Source: Thermoproteota archaeon (GTDB lineage Archaea > Korarchaeota > Korarchaeia > Korarchaeales > Korarchaeaceae). From it: a stretch of 64,000 nt of DNA. Within the stretch, counting starts at the first letter, position 1; each line of letters opens with the position of its first letter. Position numbers and translations under genes: made by a program. The stretch is taken from the NCBI GenBank assembly GCA_027492205.1, contig JAOZFN010000016.1, forward strand, positions 1-64,000, in the 5' to 3' direction. Under the pieces are notes generated by a model. It was not told the DNA's origin. It did not search any database and saw only the letters and a list, made by a program, of their open reading frames with translations. Of the stretch, positions 48,310 through 58,291 are shown piece after piece.

Positions 48310-50307
48310 TCACGGAGGAAAGAGGCTCTCTATCGTCTCTCTGTCCTCCTCGGGGATGTAGATATTGGGCTCTCCACCGTAGTCCGTCAGCCACGTCTGG
48401 GCTATCTCGGGGAGCGTAGCCCACCTGATCACGCCCATCTCCTCGTATATCTGGAGGGGCCTCAGCACGTCCTCCTCAAACCATGCGATGAAGTCGTCGC
48501 TCAGCAAGCCCTGAGGGACGAATATCGAGACTGTGTACATCTTGCCCGGCTCGAGCTTCCCCTCCTCGGCGAGCCTGACGAGCTCGGGGAGCCCCCCGAG
48601 GATCTGGCCGGACCTCTTGTAGGACCCCACGTATATCAGAGCCCCTCTGGGGTTGTGGGTGATGAAGTGGTACCTGTCTTTCGGCCTCCAGACGCCGGAG
48701 GCAAAGAGGTCGGGCCCCTTGTGACCGGCGGTGGCGGCGCCCCAGAGTATGTCCCCCTTCCACTCTGCGTCTGGGAAGACGTTGCCCCTCATTGGAGACC
48801 TGAACTTCTCCCAGCCCTGCCTGTTGTCCGGAGGGTAGTAGAGGAAGCCTCCCACGACGTTTGACGGCTGGACGCCCAGTAGAGTGAGCAGATGGGCCAC
48901 GTCCGCATAGTTGTAAGTCCTCTCGTGAGAGTGCGGGTCTATGGAGAAGCCCAGGGAGCTCAGGAACTGAACTACGTTCATCCCATTCGTGTTGGTCCTG
49001 ACCTCCCCAACGTCGTACCGCCTAGTGGCCTCCAAGAAGTTCCACTCGGACTGCCAGTCGAAAGCCGCGCCGTACATGGATAGGAGCTTCGCGAACTTGA
49101 CGAGCTGGTTCCGCCACCGGAAGTATGTGTCTGGGTCGGCCACGAAGTCTGGGTTGGTTGGGGGATCCTCATTGTGCATGACGACTGTGACGTAGATGGG
49201 GTAGGGCTTGGGGCTTCCGTAGAAGAAGTCGTAGGCCATGTCCACAGCCCTCGCTACAGACTCAACCTCCTTCTCGGTCGGGTAGAGGTAGAGGGTGATG
49301 TTTCGCCTGTCGTAGGTCACGTTCTCCGGCCCGTAGTTCAGCCTGACCCTGAACCCCAGCCGGGCCACGGTGTTCACCATCAGGATGCTGTGGTCGTAGT
49401 TGGGCTGTACGTGATCCCTGTCGCTCTGGAGCCTAACGTAGAGGCCCACCTCAGCTGGGTTGACCCTCTCGATCAGCCGGGCTGCCTCCCTCTCCTCCCA
49501 GTAGGCGTTGTCGTAGCAGCTCCCCGGCTCACCAGAGTACCCGCTCTGGACCCTCCGCCAGATCTCCTCCTTGACCCTGTCTAGCTCCTCGTCGGGGACG
49601 TTCCTTACCCGCTCCCTGGGGATCTCGCCGCAGTAGACCTGAGCGTAGACCCTGTCGGAGGGGCCCTCCCAGTCCACCCAAAGCTCGATGGGCATGTCGT
49701 AGTACGCCAGGGCCCCAGAGACCATGGCCACGCCGAAGGAGAAGCTCAGCACTCCGACCCTGCCGTCCCCCCTCCGCTTGGCCAACAGGTAGAGCTGGTA
49801 GAGCGCAGCCTGATCCAGCCTGCCGTAGTCGTTGGGCTCGCCTTCGCTCTCTCCCCTGCCCAGCGGGTCGAAGGTCACGACCAGAAAACCCTTGGAGGCG
49901 GCGTACAGGGCTACATCGCCCTTCTCGAAGATCTCAGAGTCACCACACCTCCCCGGGACCATTATCAGGGCTGGCCGAGACCCCTCCATGTAGTACAGCC
50001 TGGCCCTCTGCTCGTCTCCGGTCAGGGGATTGACCACGAAGAACTCCTCGACGCGGATGACCTTCCCCTCGTAGGTTGCCTCCTTCACGCCAGACCTCAC
50101 GATCCCCGCTGATGGGGTGTGAGTTAGCTCACCGGGCTTCGCTGGTGGGCTCGCCGTTCTGGGCGGGGTCGACCCCGTCGCGGCGGGGGGACCAGCCTGG
50201 GGCGCGCCCTCGTTGGATGGCCAAATGTTTGAGATCAGGAAAGCCGCCCCAGCCCCGGCCAGTATGAGGAGACCTAGAAGCGCCAATGCGTCTCCTCTGG
50301 ACAACAC
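48310..50307 (-). CDS. Exported alpha/beta-hydrolase fused to a deacetylase-like domain
   Basis: A 665-residue protein. Residues 8-27 form a membrane anchor (ALLGLLILAGAGAAFLI), followed by a Pro/Thr-rich linker. Residues about 75-310 are an alpha/beta hydrolase: ALIMVPGRCGDSEI (oxyanion region), FDPLGRGESEG and probable nucleophile in LSFSFGVAM. Residues about 340-660 resemble polysaccharide deacetylases (VTVVMHNEDP, DPHSHERTYNYAD), so a secreted two-enzyme protein acting on acylated surface polymers is likely, by inference. TCTATAATTG at about 50334 fits a promoter for the GTG at 50307. Confidence 0.72.
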   Translation of the reverse strand: MLSRGDALALLGLLILAGAGAAFLISNIWPSNEGAPQAGPPAATGSTPPRTASPPAKPGELTHTPSAGIVRSGVKEATYEGKVIRVEEFFVVNPLTGDEQRARLYYMEGSRPALIMVPGRCGDSEIFEKGDVALYAASKGFLVVTFDPLGRGESEGEPNDYGRLDQAALYQLYLLAKRRGDGRVGVLSFSFGVAMVSGALAYYDMPIELWVDWEGPSDRVYAQVYCGEIPRERVRNVPDEELDRVKEEIWRRVQSGYSGEPGSCYDNAYWEEREAARLIERVNPAEVGLYVRLQSDRDHVQPNYDHSILMVNTVARLGFRVRLNYGPENVTYDRRNITLYLYPTEKEVESVARAVDMAYDFFYGSPKPYPIYVTVVMHNEDPPTNPDFVADPDTYFRWRNQLVKFAKLLSMYGAAFDWQSEWNFLEATRRYDVGEVRTNTNGMNVVQFLSSLGFSIDPHSHERTYNYADVAHLLTLLGVQPSNVVGGFLYYPPDNRQGWEKFRSPMRGNVFPDAEWKGDILWGAATAGHKGPDLFASGVWRPKDRYHFITHNPRGALIYVGSYKRSGQILGGLPELVRLAEEGKLEPGKMYTVSIFVPQGLLSDDFIAWFEEDVLRPLQIYEEMGVIRWATLPEIAQTWLTDYGGEPNIYIPEEDRETIESLFPP

Positions 50308-50537
50308 CTACACCTTGCCCGTGGAGTCTCTTACAATTATAGATCCACTAGGAACGCAACGTATAGACAAATGGTCTTGTAGAGGCGACGCCCGGGGGCG
50401 AGTGCGTTCAAATCTCCAGCCGATAGCCGCGCTTGGCCGGAGTTCAAGTGTGCGTAAACGCGTGAATGCCTGGCATCACGCACGTTGAGACCAGCTTTCG
50501 TGTGGGCGGACGTTGATACCCTGAGTCGGCCTGTAAA

Positions 50538-50630
50538 CTGGCCCTCATAGACGAGCCCAACCTGGTGACGATGGACGAGCCGACCTCTCCGCTAGACTTG
50601 TCGGCGCAGGCTCAGACACTCAGGCTTATC
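50538..50630 (+). pseudogene. Fragment of an oligopeptide-type ABC transporter ATPase
   Basis: One frame reads LALIDEPNLVTMDEPTSPLD, then LSAQAQTLRLI, a stop and RLKGE: the Walker B and D-loop region of OppD/DppD-type ATPases (usually LLIADEPTTALDVxxQAQIL). Walker A and signature are absent. It runs straight into the membrane-protein remnant that follows, in the same frame, so two unrelated gene ends have been joined by deletion or rearrangement. Confidence 0.6.
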
Positions 50631-50634
50631 TAGA

Positions 50635-51057
50635 GGCTGAAGGGAGAAGGCGATCCCCGCCTGTTCGTAGTCCCTAAGATCAGGGAGATCGTCTTGTTCA
50701 CCGCCCCATCCCTCGTGAGAGGGGGCGCCCTTGGCTTGCTTCTGGGCCCCCCCTGCTGAACTAAGTGAACTACTACGCCGCGTGCCTCGTGATACAAGCT
50801 CAGCCAGGCAAGCTGCGGGGCGAGCCCCCGATCTTCGGCTGGCCCATCTACGCCACAATCAGGGTGGTGGGGACGTCAACATCGGGGCGCGCTCTCCATA
50901 CCGCCCTTCAGGCTCCTCAAGCTAACTGGGCTGAGCATGTGTGAAGAAGCAGCTCGCTCTGGCGCTCGTGTGCGTAGCCACGGACTTCGCGCCCAAGGCG
51001 ACGGTTGCCAACTCGATCTACTGGCCGATGCTAAGCCACGCAGTGAGGGTACCCTGG
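50635..51057 (+). pseudogene. Decayed copy of the membrane protein encoded at 37842-38603
   Basis: Translated in shifting frames, this matches the C-terminal 60% of the intact protein: GDPRLFVVPKIREIVLF against GDPRLFLVPKLREIAVF, then IFGWPIYATIRVVG against VFGWPIYAIIRVVG, and DNA similarity continues to the final codons (VYWP..SRAVRVP). There are several stops and at least three frame changes. The 5' part is gone. The remaining gap 50308-50537 contains no gene that I recognise, and 51058-51243 is empty. Confidence 0.8.
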
Positions 51058-51243
51058 CCTCGTGAGCATCCTTCGCGTCGTGGCGAGATAGCCCATCGGC
51101 GGCTGGCGGCTCGCTAACTCTTAGCTCTGAGGCCCCCTCACCTGAGGCGACGGCGCCCGCGTCCATGACGCATGGGGCTGACGCGGCCCCTGGCGGGCTG
51201 ATGCCTGGGCATATTCTGAACCACCATCCCTCCGCGCGGCGGA

Positions 51244-54200
51244 TCACGACCGCCGACTGCGTGCCCGCCCCCTGATGCTCAGGAGCGCCGAGACCGCCAG
51301 CAGCACGCCCGAGAGAGCCACGGGTATTGTCGACGCCCACCACCCAACCACCCTACCTCCCACGGGCAGGCATGACAACACCAGGGTTGCCTCTGCGGTG
51401 GCCGGATCTGAGCAGGCCGGCCCACATCCCCAGTAGGCCGCGACCGTTTCGGTGATGTTCGAGCGCGAACACCTGACGAGCCTGGCCCTCAAATCGACTG
51501 TGAAGTCCTCTCCAGGCTCTAGGGACACGTTAGTCCACGTCAGGTCGGTGTAGCCCCCCACCACCCCCTCCCTCCTGCTGGGCGGCGGATTTGCTTCAAC
51601 GTACTCGAGCTTAGAGTTCAGGTGGTCCGCCAGGGTTACGTTCGGGGCAGTGGCATTCCCCACGTTGGTCACCCTGATCGTCCAGGATACGACCTGGTTG
51701 ATATCGGCGTACTGGCTCTCGGGCTCCTTGGTCACCCGGAGCATCGGAACGAGCACCTCGCCCGTCCTGGACCTAGCCCTGTCCCTGTCCTTGTCGCAGG
51801 AGTTCTCGATCCCGTCGGTCTGTATCCCGTGGTCGGCCCTCTCGGGGGTGCAGTCGGGGGAGGTGACGTTGTACATAACCTCGAAGTAATCTCCGGGGTC
51901 GAGCCTCCAGGAGGTGTCGTTGACGATGTACCACCGGATGCCCCCTACCGAGGGCTCCTCAACCCACACGTACGTTGTGACGCCCGGTGGGGGGGCCTCC
52001 ATGTAGGGGTATACCGGAAGGTAGGCGTCTGTGCCCTCAGACCTGTCATGAAACAGGACAACCGTGTTCTCCTCCGGCGGGGCGGCCGCTCGCACGCCCG
52101 TGGCGAGCGTCTCGTTGACCACCAGCCACCCGTTCGGGACGTAGAGGGGTAGGCACGGATCGCGGTTCCTGAGCCTGAACCTCCAGGTGACCTGATCACA
52201 TGCCTCAATCGTGTCGTCTAGTATTAGAACGCCGACGCGGCTCGGGTTGCTGTGGAGATGCGATGTGCGATTGTGCCACTCCTCCTCGTACACGCAGCCC
52301 TCGCACCCGTCCCTGATCCCAACGTGGAGGTAGGCCCTGCTTGCGCAGCTCACAACCTCTGCCGTGATGGAGATGTTCAGGGAGCCGCCCGGAGGGACGT
52401 CGTCGAGAGAGCCTCCCTCTGAGGTTGGAAGCCACTCCAGCACCCTCCCAGCAACGGAATCGGGGGTCGGCGTTGCCGAGATGTAGGATGCGGCTGGGGG
52501 AAGTTCTACCGTGACGCCCACGTTTCTGGCGTCGGAGTCCCCAGAGTTGACCACACTCACGTTCCAGACTACCTGGTCTCCCTTCTCCCCGCAAACCCTG
52601 GAGGCGGCCTGCACCCTGAGGTCCGGCCTCCTGAGCGCGTAGTCGGCGGAGCCGGACGTCAGGATCTCCGCGGCCTGCTCCGCGCAGGGCCTGTCGTAGG
52701 TGACCCTCATGGTCGAGCGCCCTCCCCCGTCGCTGCACGGGCAGCTCGCGATCGCGCCGAACGTGATGTTGACCTCCTCCTCCCTCTGGAGTGTGGAGAA
52801 CGCCGTATCGGAGAGGTCCCAGACCACCCACCTCAGTGCCGGGTCCACCTGTGCGGGCGATATGGGGGTCGAGTGGGTGGAGTTGAACGCCCTCGCCGGG
52901 GCCGAGGAGTTGTAGTAGAAGCAGGGGGGGAGGGTGTAGTTCACCGTGACGTTGTAGATGTCGATCAGGCCGACGTTCTTCGCCACGGCGGTCACGTTGG
53001 CGCCGCCGCAGAGGTCCACGGGGTTCGGCTCCAGATCGTCGGTCACGTACAGCTCGCCTCTCGGGACGACTACGTCGGAGTCGTCCCACACGACCTGGCA
53101 AGGCTGAGAGCAGCAGCCCCACGATGCATTCGCGACGTCGGTCAGGCCCGAGCAGGCCACCATCTTGGCTCGGAGGGTGACGTTCACGATGTCTCCGGGG
53201 TCGAGGGTCCCGTTCGTGAAGGTGACGGCCCTCCCATCGGCCGAGACCCCCGTGAGCCAGCCTGCCGGGGTGCCGCTGGCGCTGTACCTGAGCCCGCTCC
53301 CGAGGTAGTCGACCACCGTGACGTTTCTCGCGGTTCCATTACCCGAGTTGTAGAGCCAGATCCTCCACTCGACTGTCTGGGAGACCGCATAGATCCTCTC
53401 GGGTTCCTTGTAGATCACCAGGTATGGCCTGAGCGTGGGTTGGCCGTCGCTTGTGTAGACCTCGTGCCAGACGCACTGACACCGCGGCTCACACCCCCCC
53501 ACGGCCTGACACTTGTCCGAGTAGTCGAGCGTGGACCTGTAAACGTATCCAGACCTTACCGGGCAGCACGGGGTCACGTTGTAGTAGATCGTGAATCCCG
53601 TGTCGACCGCTGAGAGCTGGGGGACGTTTGTGACGTTCCAGATCAGCAGGTCCCCTTGAAGGAGGGGGTCAACCCCTGTTAGGACCGTCCCGTTGTCGAA
53701 CTCCACTACGGAGGGGCCCAGGAACTCGAGACCCGAGGGAACCTCGCTCGTGACGGTCAGGTTGTACCCGGGCGAGGACGCGGTGGCCCCAGAGACCCTG
53801 ACCCTCCTCTCCTCAAGCCCGCACACGTCCGTGTAAGGTGGGTGGGACTCCGATATCCCCAGGTGAGGCCTCCCGACCTCCACGTATGCGGCCCACCTCT
53901 CCTCCCCCCCGCAACCCAGGTTCGTCCCGTCCGAGGCCGTGGCGTTGAGGGAGAGCCCCATCCTGTCGTGGAGGTACCCGCCAGCCGAGCACCTCACCCT
54001 CACCGGGTAGGATATCTCCAGCGTGTCCCCGGGGCTAGTCACGAAGTTCAGCTCGCTCAGGTTCCAGTAGATGCACGCGCTCGTCTGGAGGTAGGGCTCC
54101 AGCGTGACCTGCGTCCCGTTGGGGAGGGTGATCCCGGTGGGTCCCACGTAGGTCTCCTGGAGGTCGCCCGTCTCCGCGGCGCAGTGGGAGAACGTGACGT

Positions 54201-55935
54201 TGGAGAGAGTGGAGTTCATTCCGTCAACGTTGAACTTCACGCGGGTCGCGTACTCCAGAGGGCTGCACGCCTCCACGGAGGAAGAGTTGGCCTCGCTCCT
54301 CACGAGGAAGCAGTCTGTCTCGTTCGAGCAGGTGAGCCTTATCGAGTGGGAGTCGGAGGACGAGAGAGAGCAGCTGGCGCAGCAGGTGAGCTCCACATCC
54401 GCGGAGTTCACGCCCCAGTCGCCGCACGACGAGCCCTCTGACCTCTGGACGGTGAGGTTGATCGTGATGTTCTGAGCCCTCAGGTCCCACGAGATCTCTC
54501 CACCCGCCGTCGAGTTGGGCTGGGGCTCCGCAGACACGAGTCTCAGGTGGTCGGGCAGTCCGTCAGTGACGCTCACCCTCGGGGACTGGCACGAGTCCGT
54601 CCCGTGGACCCGGACGGTCAGGGTGTAGTTGGACGCCGAGGAGTTGAGGGCCTCGTGGGGGCCGTCCTTCTCGACGGATACTGACGGGGAGGAGGTGGGA
54701 ATCTGGAAGGAGTCCACGCCCGCCCTCCAGGGCTTGTCGCACTGATCCTCGTAGGCGGGAAGGAACACCACCGTGCCAGACCCGCTCGCGCCGCAGTCGG
54801 CCGTGACGTTGAACGAAATGCTCCTGACGCCGCCGGCGGGAAGGTCTCCCAGGTGAAAGGTCAGCCCGTCACCGTGAACATCCGGTTGAGGGGACCCGGT
54901 CCCCGAGACGTAGTTCAGGCCGCTCGGAAGCATCAGCGTCACGTTGAGGGACCTGGCCGACCCATCCCCCGAGTTCTCAACGGCGACCACCACCTCGGAC
55001 TCCTCGCAGGGTGTGACCGGCGACGGGGCCACCGACTGACCGGCCATCACGATCCTCGGAGTCTTGGGTTCGAGTATTATTGAGCCCACAGCCCAGTCGC
55101 CGTGGCACTGGCCAGAGCAGGTGACGTAGGCGCTTGCGTTGTCGACCAGGCCCTCGCACCCGTCCACGGACGCCGTCAGGGTGACCTCGAAGACCTCTCC
55201 AACCGCGAGGGAGATGTTGGTCCAGTACATCCTGCCGTCCGGAGTGAACCCGTCAGGGTCCGGGTCCGCCCCAATGTATCTCAGGGAGCTGCCGAGCCGG
55301 TCCACGAGCGTGACGTTGACCGCCCGGACGAAGCCAGTGTTCTTCACGCGGAGCTTCCACTGGACCTCGTCGCCTACCTCCGCCTCCTGACTGGTGGGCG
55401 CCTTCTCTACGGTGAGCGCGGGTCTGAGGACCTGGAAGGGGTTGGACTCTCCGGAAGAGGCGTACGTGTTACCCTCCTCGTCCTCGTAGGTGGCCGTTGC
55501 ACTCAAGTAAGCGCTATCCGGGGAGGAGCAGCTGGTCGAGAGGTTAAATCCAACTTTGAGACGAGCCCCGGGCTCCAGTGGATTAAACCCAACGTCCGAC
55601 ACGTTCCAGATCAGCTCGCTCCCGGAGACCGTCGGATCGGCCGGCGTGCCGTTGACGTACCCCGTTCCCCTCACGTAGGCGGCGCCGGCCGGCAGGGTCA
55701 GGGTGACCACGACGTTCGTGGCGTTTTCATCGCCCGAGTTTGCGAGGCGCACCGTAAAGTTGGCTGGGATACACTCTCCCACCTTGTCAGGGGCAAGGAC
55801 AACGATCCCCACATCGGGTCTGGATCCCTGGGAAAGGGCCGCTGACAGGGGAGGTATCTGGATCAAGATCAGGATCAATGCCGCCAGGGCCCTGAGGCGG
55901 GAACCTTGGGGGTGGACCCCCCAACGAAGGTACAT
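51244..55935 (-). CDS. Giant cysteine-rich cell-surface protein with DUF11-type repeats
   Basis: About 1563 residues. N-terminal signal peptide (ALAALILILIQIPPLSAAL), many beta-sandwich repeats, and a C-terminal membrane anchor with basic tail (STIPVALSGVLLAVSALLSI then RGRARSRRS). DUF11-like repeats are clear where 'W-x-(I/L)-x-V-x-N-x-G-x-x-x-A-x-N-V-T' recurs (for example WTIRVTNVGNATAPNVTLAD, WRIWLYNSGNGTARNVTVVD). Dozens of NxT/NxS sequons suggest glycosylation, and paired cysteines (ELTCCASCSL, WGCCSQPC) suggest disulfides. Probable S-layer or stalk component. ATG 55935 preferred over TTG 55950 because it leads directly into the signal peptide. Confidence 0.82.
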   Translation of the reverse strand: MYLRWGVHPQGSRLRALAALILILIQIPPLSAALSQGSRPDVGIVVLAPDKVGECIPANFTVRLANSGDENATNVVVTLTLPAGAAYVRGTGYVNGTPADPTVSGSELIWNVSDVGFNPLEPGARLKVGFNLSTSCSSPDSAYLSATATYEDEEGNTYASSGESNPFQVLRPALTVEKAPTSQEAEVGDEVQWKLRVKNTGFVRAVNVTLVDRLGSSLRYIGADPDPDGFTPDGRMYWTNISLAVGEVFEVTLTASVDGCEGLVDNASAYVTCSGQCHGDWAVGSIILEPKTPRIVMAGQSVAPSPVTPCEESEVVVAVENSGDGSARSLNVTLMLPSGLNYVSGTGSPQPDVHGDGLTFHLGDLPAGGVRSISFNVTADCGASGSGTVVFLPAYEDQCDKPWRAGVDSFQIPTSSPSVSVEKDGPHEALNSSASNYTLTVRVHGTDSCQSPRVSVTDGLPDHLRLVSAEPQPNSTAGGEISWDLRAQNITINLTVQRSEGSSCGDWGVNSADVELTCCASCSLSSSDSHSIRLTCSNETDCFLVRSEANSSSVEACSPLEYATRVKFNVDGMNSTLSNVTFSHCAAETGDLQETYVGPTGITLPNGTQVTLEPYLQTSACIYWNLSELNFVTSPGDTLEISYPVRVRCSAGGYLHDRMGLSLNATASDGTNLGCGGEERWAAYVEVGRPHLGISESHPPYTDVCGLEERRVRVSGATASSPGYNLTVTSEVPSGLEFLGPSVVEFDNGTVLTGVDPLLQGDLLIWNVTNVPQLSAVDTGFTIYYNVTPCCPVRSGYVYRSTLDYSDKCQAVGGCEPRCQCVWHEVYTSDGQPTLRPYLVIYKEPERIYAVSQTVEWRIWLYNSGNGTARNVTVVDYLGSGLRYSASGTPAGWLTGVSADGRAVTFTNGTLDPGDIVNVTLRAKMVACSGLTDVANASWGCCSQPCQVVWDDSDVVVPRGELYVTDDLEPNPVDLCGGANVTAVAKNVGLIDIYNVTVNYTLPPCFYYNSSAPARAFNSTHSTPISPAQVDPALRWVVWDLSDTAFSTLQREEEVNITFGAIASCPCSDGGGRSTMRVTYDRPCAEQAAEILTSGSADYALRRPDLRVQAASRVCGEKGDQVVWNVSVVNSGDSDARNVGVTVELPPAASYISATPTPDSVAGRVLEWLPTSEGGSLDDVPPGGSLNISITAEVVSCASRAYLHVGIRDGCEGCVYEEEWHNRTSHLHSNPSRVGVLILDDTIEACDQVTWRFRLRNRDPCLPLYVPNGWLVVNETLATGVRAAAPPEENTVVLFHDRSEGTDAYLPVYPYMEAPPPGVTTYVWVEEPSVGGIRWYIVNDTSWRLDPGDYFEVMYNVTSPDCTPERADHGIQTDGIENSCDKDRDRARSRTGEVLVPMLRVTKEPESQYADINQVVSWTIRVTNVGNATAPNVTLADHLNSKLEYVEANPPPSRREGVVGGYTDLTWTNVSLEPGEDFTVDLRARLVRCSRSNITETVAAYWGCGPACSDPATAEATLVLSCLPVGGRVVGWWASTIPVALSGVLLAVSALLSIRGRARSRRS

Positions 55936-56738
55936 GATCAAAACTCTCAACTCCCTGAGGGGGTTCAGGTCGGGGCCGCAGACGTGACCCTCGTTGGGGG
56001 CCCGGCTGAAGCTCCCCGGTCTGGACGCCTGGCCACGACCTCTTCTAAAGCAGCGCAGAGTTCAGAGCCGGTCTCGCGAGCGCTCGAGGCCTCCTCAGAT
56101 CCATCGCGGTTGTCTTCAGATCCCCGCTCCGTCTGTGGATCTACAGCCAGAGAGGGAAGCCCCTCGCCGGCCAGGGCCGACCCCCAACCTTGGCCACCAC
56201 GTAGGGCGCCTCCGGGCCCCGAGCCCCTCGGTACGGTGGGTGGCGAATCCCCCCGCCGCGACCGGATTGGCCCGCCAAAGAAAAGAGACGTCGCCTCGCG
56301 ATCACCTGAAACGCCTCGGACCTCCCTTGGGAGGTTCCTCCCGCGCTCCACCCGATGGAGCGGGGTCTCCTGCCTAGCTGGAGTTGTTAGAACCACCTCT
56401 ACACCTGAGGGGTCTAGGCTCTTTACTAAATAAGCAGCGCCCCACCTGAGGTTTGCTTGAGCCGCCGGGGCGCCGGGCTAGCAGGCCGCGCGGGTTGTTG
56501 GCAGATCTGTCCACTCTGGCCGCCTGAGGTGGCTCGTGGATCCCCTCGCGAGATCTGGGACGGCGCCTAGCCCATTGAGGTGGCGCCCCACGCCGCGGTC
56601 GACCTTCCAGCGCACCGCCTCCTTGCTCGCTAGGTCCCGTGCTCCCCGGGCCCATGGCCTGGAGATCGCGTCGAAGGGAGCCGACCCCGGGGCCCCCCAG
56701 TTTATTAATAGGAGGCGAGGGGGCCAGATGGAACCGAC
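55936..56738. other. About 800 nt intergenic, no gene recognised
   Basis: GC-rich, with only serine/proline/arginine-rich frames on both strands that lack any domain or promoter logic. TTTATTAATA at 56701-56710 is the TATA element of the next gene. A TTTACTAAATAAG tract at about 56430 is the most AT-rich spot and might be a promoter or terminator. Confidence 0.45.
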
Positions 56739-57713
56739 ATGCCCTTGAGGTTATGGCTTACCGTGGCGCTGATCTCGCTCCTACCCTTGTCGGTCTTAGG
56801 CGCCGTACCCTCTGCTGCCCAGCCTCCGGCGCTCAGGGTGGCGATAGTCGCCAACAGCGTGGATCGGCCCGCTGGAGAGGAGCTCCTCAACGCCCTCAGG
56901 GCCGGGGGGGCGAACCCAGAGCTTCTGAGACCGGATGAGCTCAACGTCAGCGAGTTTGACGTGATAGTCGTATTGGGGGGTCCCGACGCGTACGAGGGCG
57001 TGGGTAACCTCACATCCACGATAATCGATCAAGACGCCGCCCACTTTGTGAGGCACATCGTTAACTCGTCGATAATCTACAACGGGCTGCTCAACGGGAC
57101 CGACGCGGTCGTCGTGGCCGGGATAACTAGAAGGGAGACGGCGCTCGCCGCCAAGGTGTTCATAGCCGAGGGGTTCGCCAACACTAAGCTCTACGTCTAC
57201 GGGACCTTCGAGGCCACAGGCTACAGGCCCGGGCAGTTCGCCGTCTACAACGTCACGGTGGAGTTGGTGAACGGAACGGTCATAAACGGAACCATTACGT
57301 CGAGGGTCCTGGAGGGGGAGATCGGCGGAGTTCGGGGGATGATGAGGGAGGATAGCATGCTGTTTCCCAGCCTGGGGGAGAGGGGGAACTTGACGTTCAG
57401 GTGGCTTCAGCTGGAGAATGGGAGCATCTGCACCCAGGCGCTGCTCCCAAACTCGATGGGAGGACCGAGGGACTTCAACTGCACCCCCCTGTGGGCTGGG
57501 AGGGAGAGACCCCCGACCTACGGCCTCCTCTACAAGATGGTCGCAGAGGTCAGGTCCGTCCCGGCAGGGGAATTCCTCGCCCTCAGGATCCTCACGGCGA
57601 CCACGATGAAGTGGGTCGCTCCGGAGGTCCCCCTCGGAGGGGTGATTGAGCTGAGCCAGATTCTCAGCGACGGTTCCATGCAGACGTTGACGCTCCTCTC
57701 CTACGGGGGCTGA
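56739..57713 (+). CDS. Secreted glycosylated protein with S-layer-type ligand-binding fold
   Basis: The product is 324 residues long. Signal peptide (LTVALISLLPLSVLGAVPSA) then an alpha/beta domain (LRVAIVANSVDRPAGEELLN, FDVIVVLGGPDAYEGVGN, TDAVVVAGITRRETALAAKV) reminiscent of cell-wall-binding repeat 2/S-layer modules, followed by a beta-rich part with many NxT sequons (NGTVINGTIT). Two cysteine pairs. No membrane anchor at the C terminus. Follows TATA TTTATTAATA by about 28 nt. Probably part of the cell envelope with the neighbouring giant protein. Confidence 0.7.
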   Translation: MPLRLWLTVALISLLPLSVLGAVPSAAQPPALRVAIVANSVDRPAGEELLNALRAGGANPELLRPDELNVSEFDVIVVLGGPDAYEGVGNLTSTIIDQDAAHFVRHIVNSSIIYNGLLNGTDAVVVAGITRRETALAAKVFIAEGFANTKLYVYGTFEATGYRPGQFAVYNVTVELVNGTVINGTITSRVLEGEIGGVRGMMREDSMLFPSLGERGNLTFRWLQLENGSICTQALLPNSMGGPRDFNCTPLWAGRERPPTYGLLYKMVAEVRSVPAGEFLALRILTATTMKWVAPEVPLGGVIELSQILSDGSMQTLTLLSYGG

Positions 57714-58081
57714 ATGGGGGGCGCAGTCGACCGTGAGCCCCGCGCCAGCCCACGCCGATCCCTCTGAGGCCTCCTGGGCCTTCCCCGTCCGAGAGATTCA
57801 CGCTGAAGGACTTCCTTGCGAGATCTGCGTTCGACTCGATCGGCCTTGAACGTTCCTCTGCGCTTGAGCCGAGACGGTCCTAGCGCCGTCGCCGACGGAC
57901 GGAGTAGGGGTAGCCTTGCCCCCTGGCTTCGGGCTCTCTTAAGCCCTCTGCGCGAGCCAGACATCCATCCCGACGAGCTCACTCAGCCCCCGGATTTAGG
58001 CCCGCGGGGCCGACCCTGGGGGTGACTGCGCAAGCGAACTGGGCGCGGCCCTTTAATTGAGATTCGACCCCAGGGTCCCTC
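57714..58081. other. Intergenic; TATA element of the next small gene
   Basis: No coding potential recognised. CTTTAATTG at 58050-58058 lies about 28 nt before the GTG at 58082. Confidence 0.4.
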
Positions 58082-58291
58082 GTGGACCCGGCGATCCTCC
58101 ACGACGTGCTGTCCATGCTCATCATCGTGCTGGGACTCGTGATAGTGATCCTCATCCTAAAGGCCATCCTCATGCTCCTCATACCGGGAGCGGTGGGCTT
58201 GGCTGTCTACTGGCTGACGGGGAACCTCAGGTGGGCGGCCCTGGCGTTCTTGGCAGTGATACTCATCGAGGTGGTGAGGGGGAAGAAGTAG
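58082..58291 (+). CDS. Small membrane protein, two to three helices
   Basis: The product has 69 residues, almost entirely hydrophobic: MLIIVLGLVIVILILKAILM, then IPGAVGLAVYWLTG and WAALAFLAVILIEVV, ending in a basic RGKK. The promoter spacing makes the GTG start effectively leaderless. Resembles small archaeal membrane proteins of unknown function, perhaps linked to the SppA gene downstream. Confidence 0.65.
   Translation: MDPAILHDVLSMLIIVLGLVIVILILKAILMLLIPGAVGLAVYWLTGNLRWAALAFLAVILIEVVRGKK

Noticed and set aside
50400-50425. GTTCAAATCTCC resembling a tRNA T-arm
   Set aside because: No cloverleaf, anticodon arm or acceptor stem could be built around it on either side.
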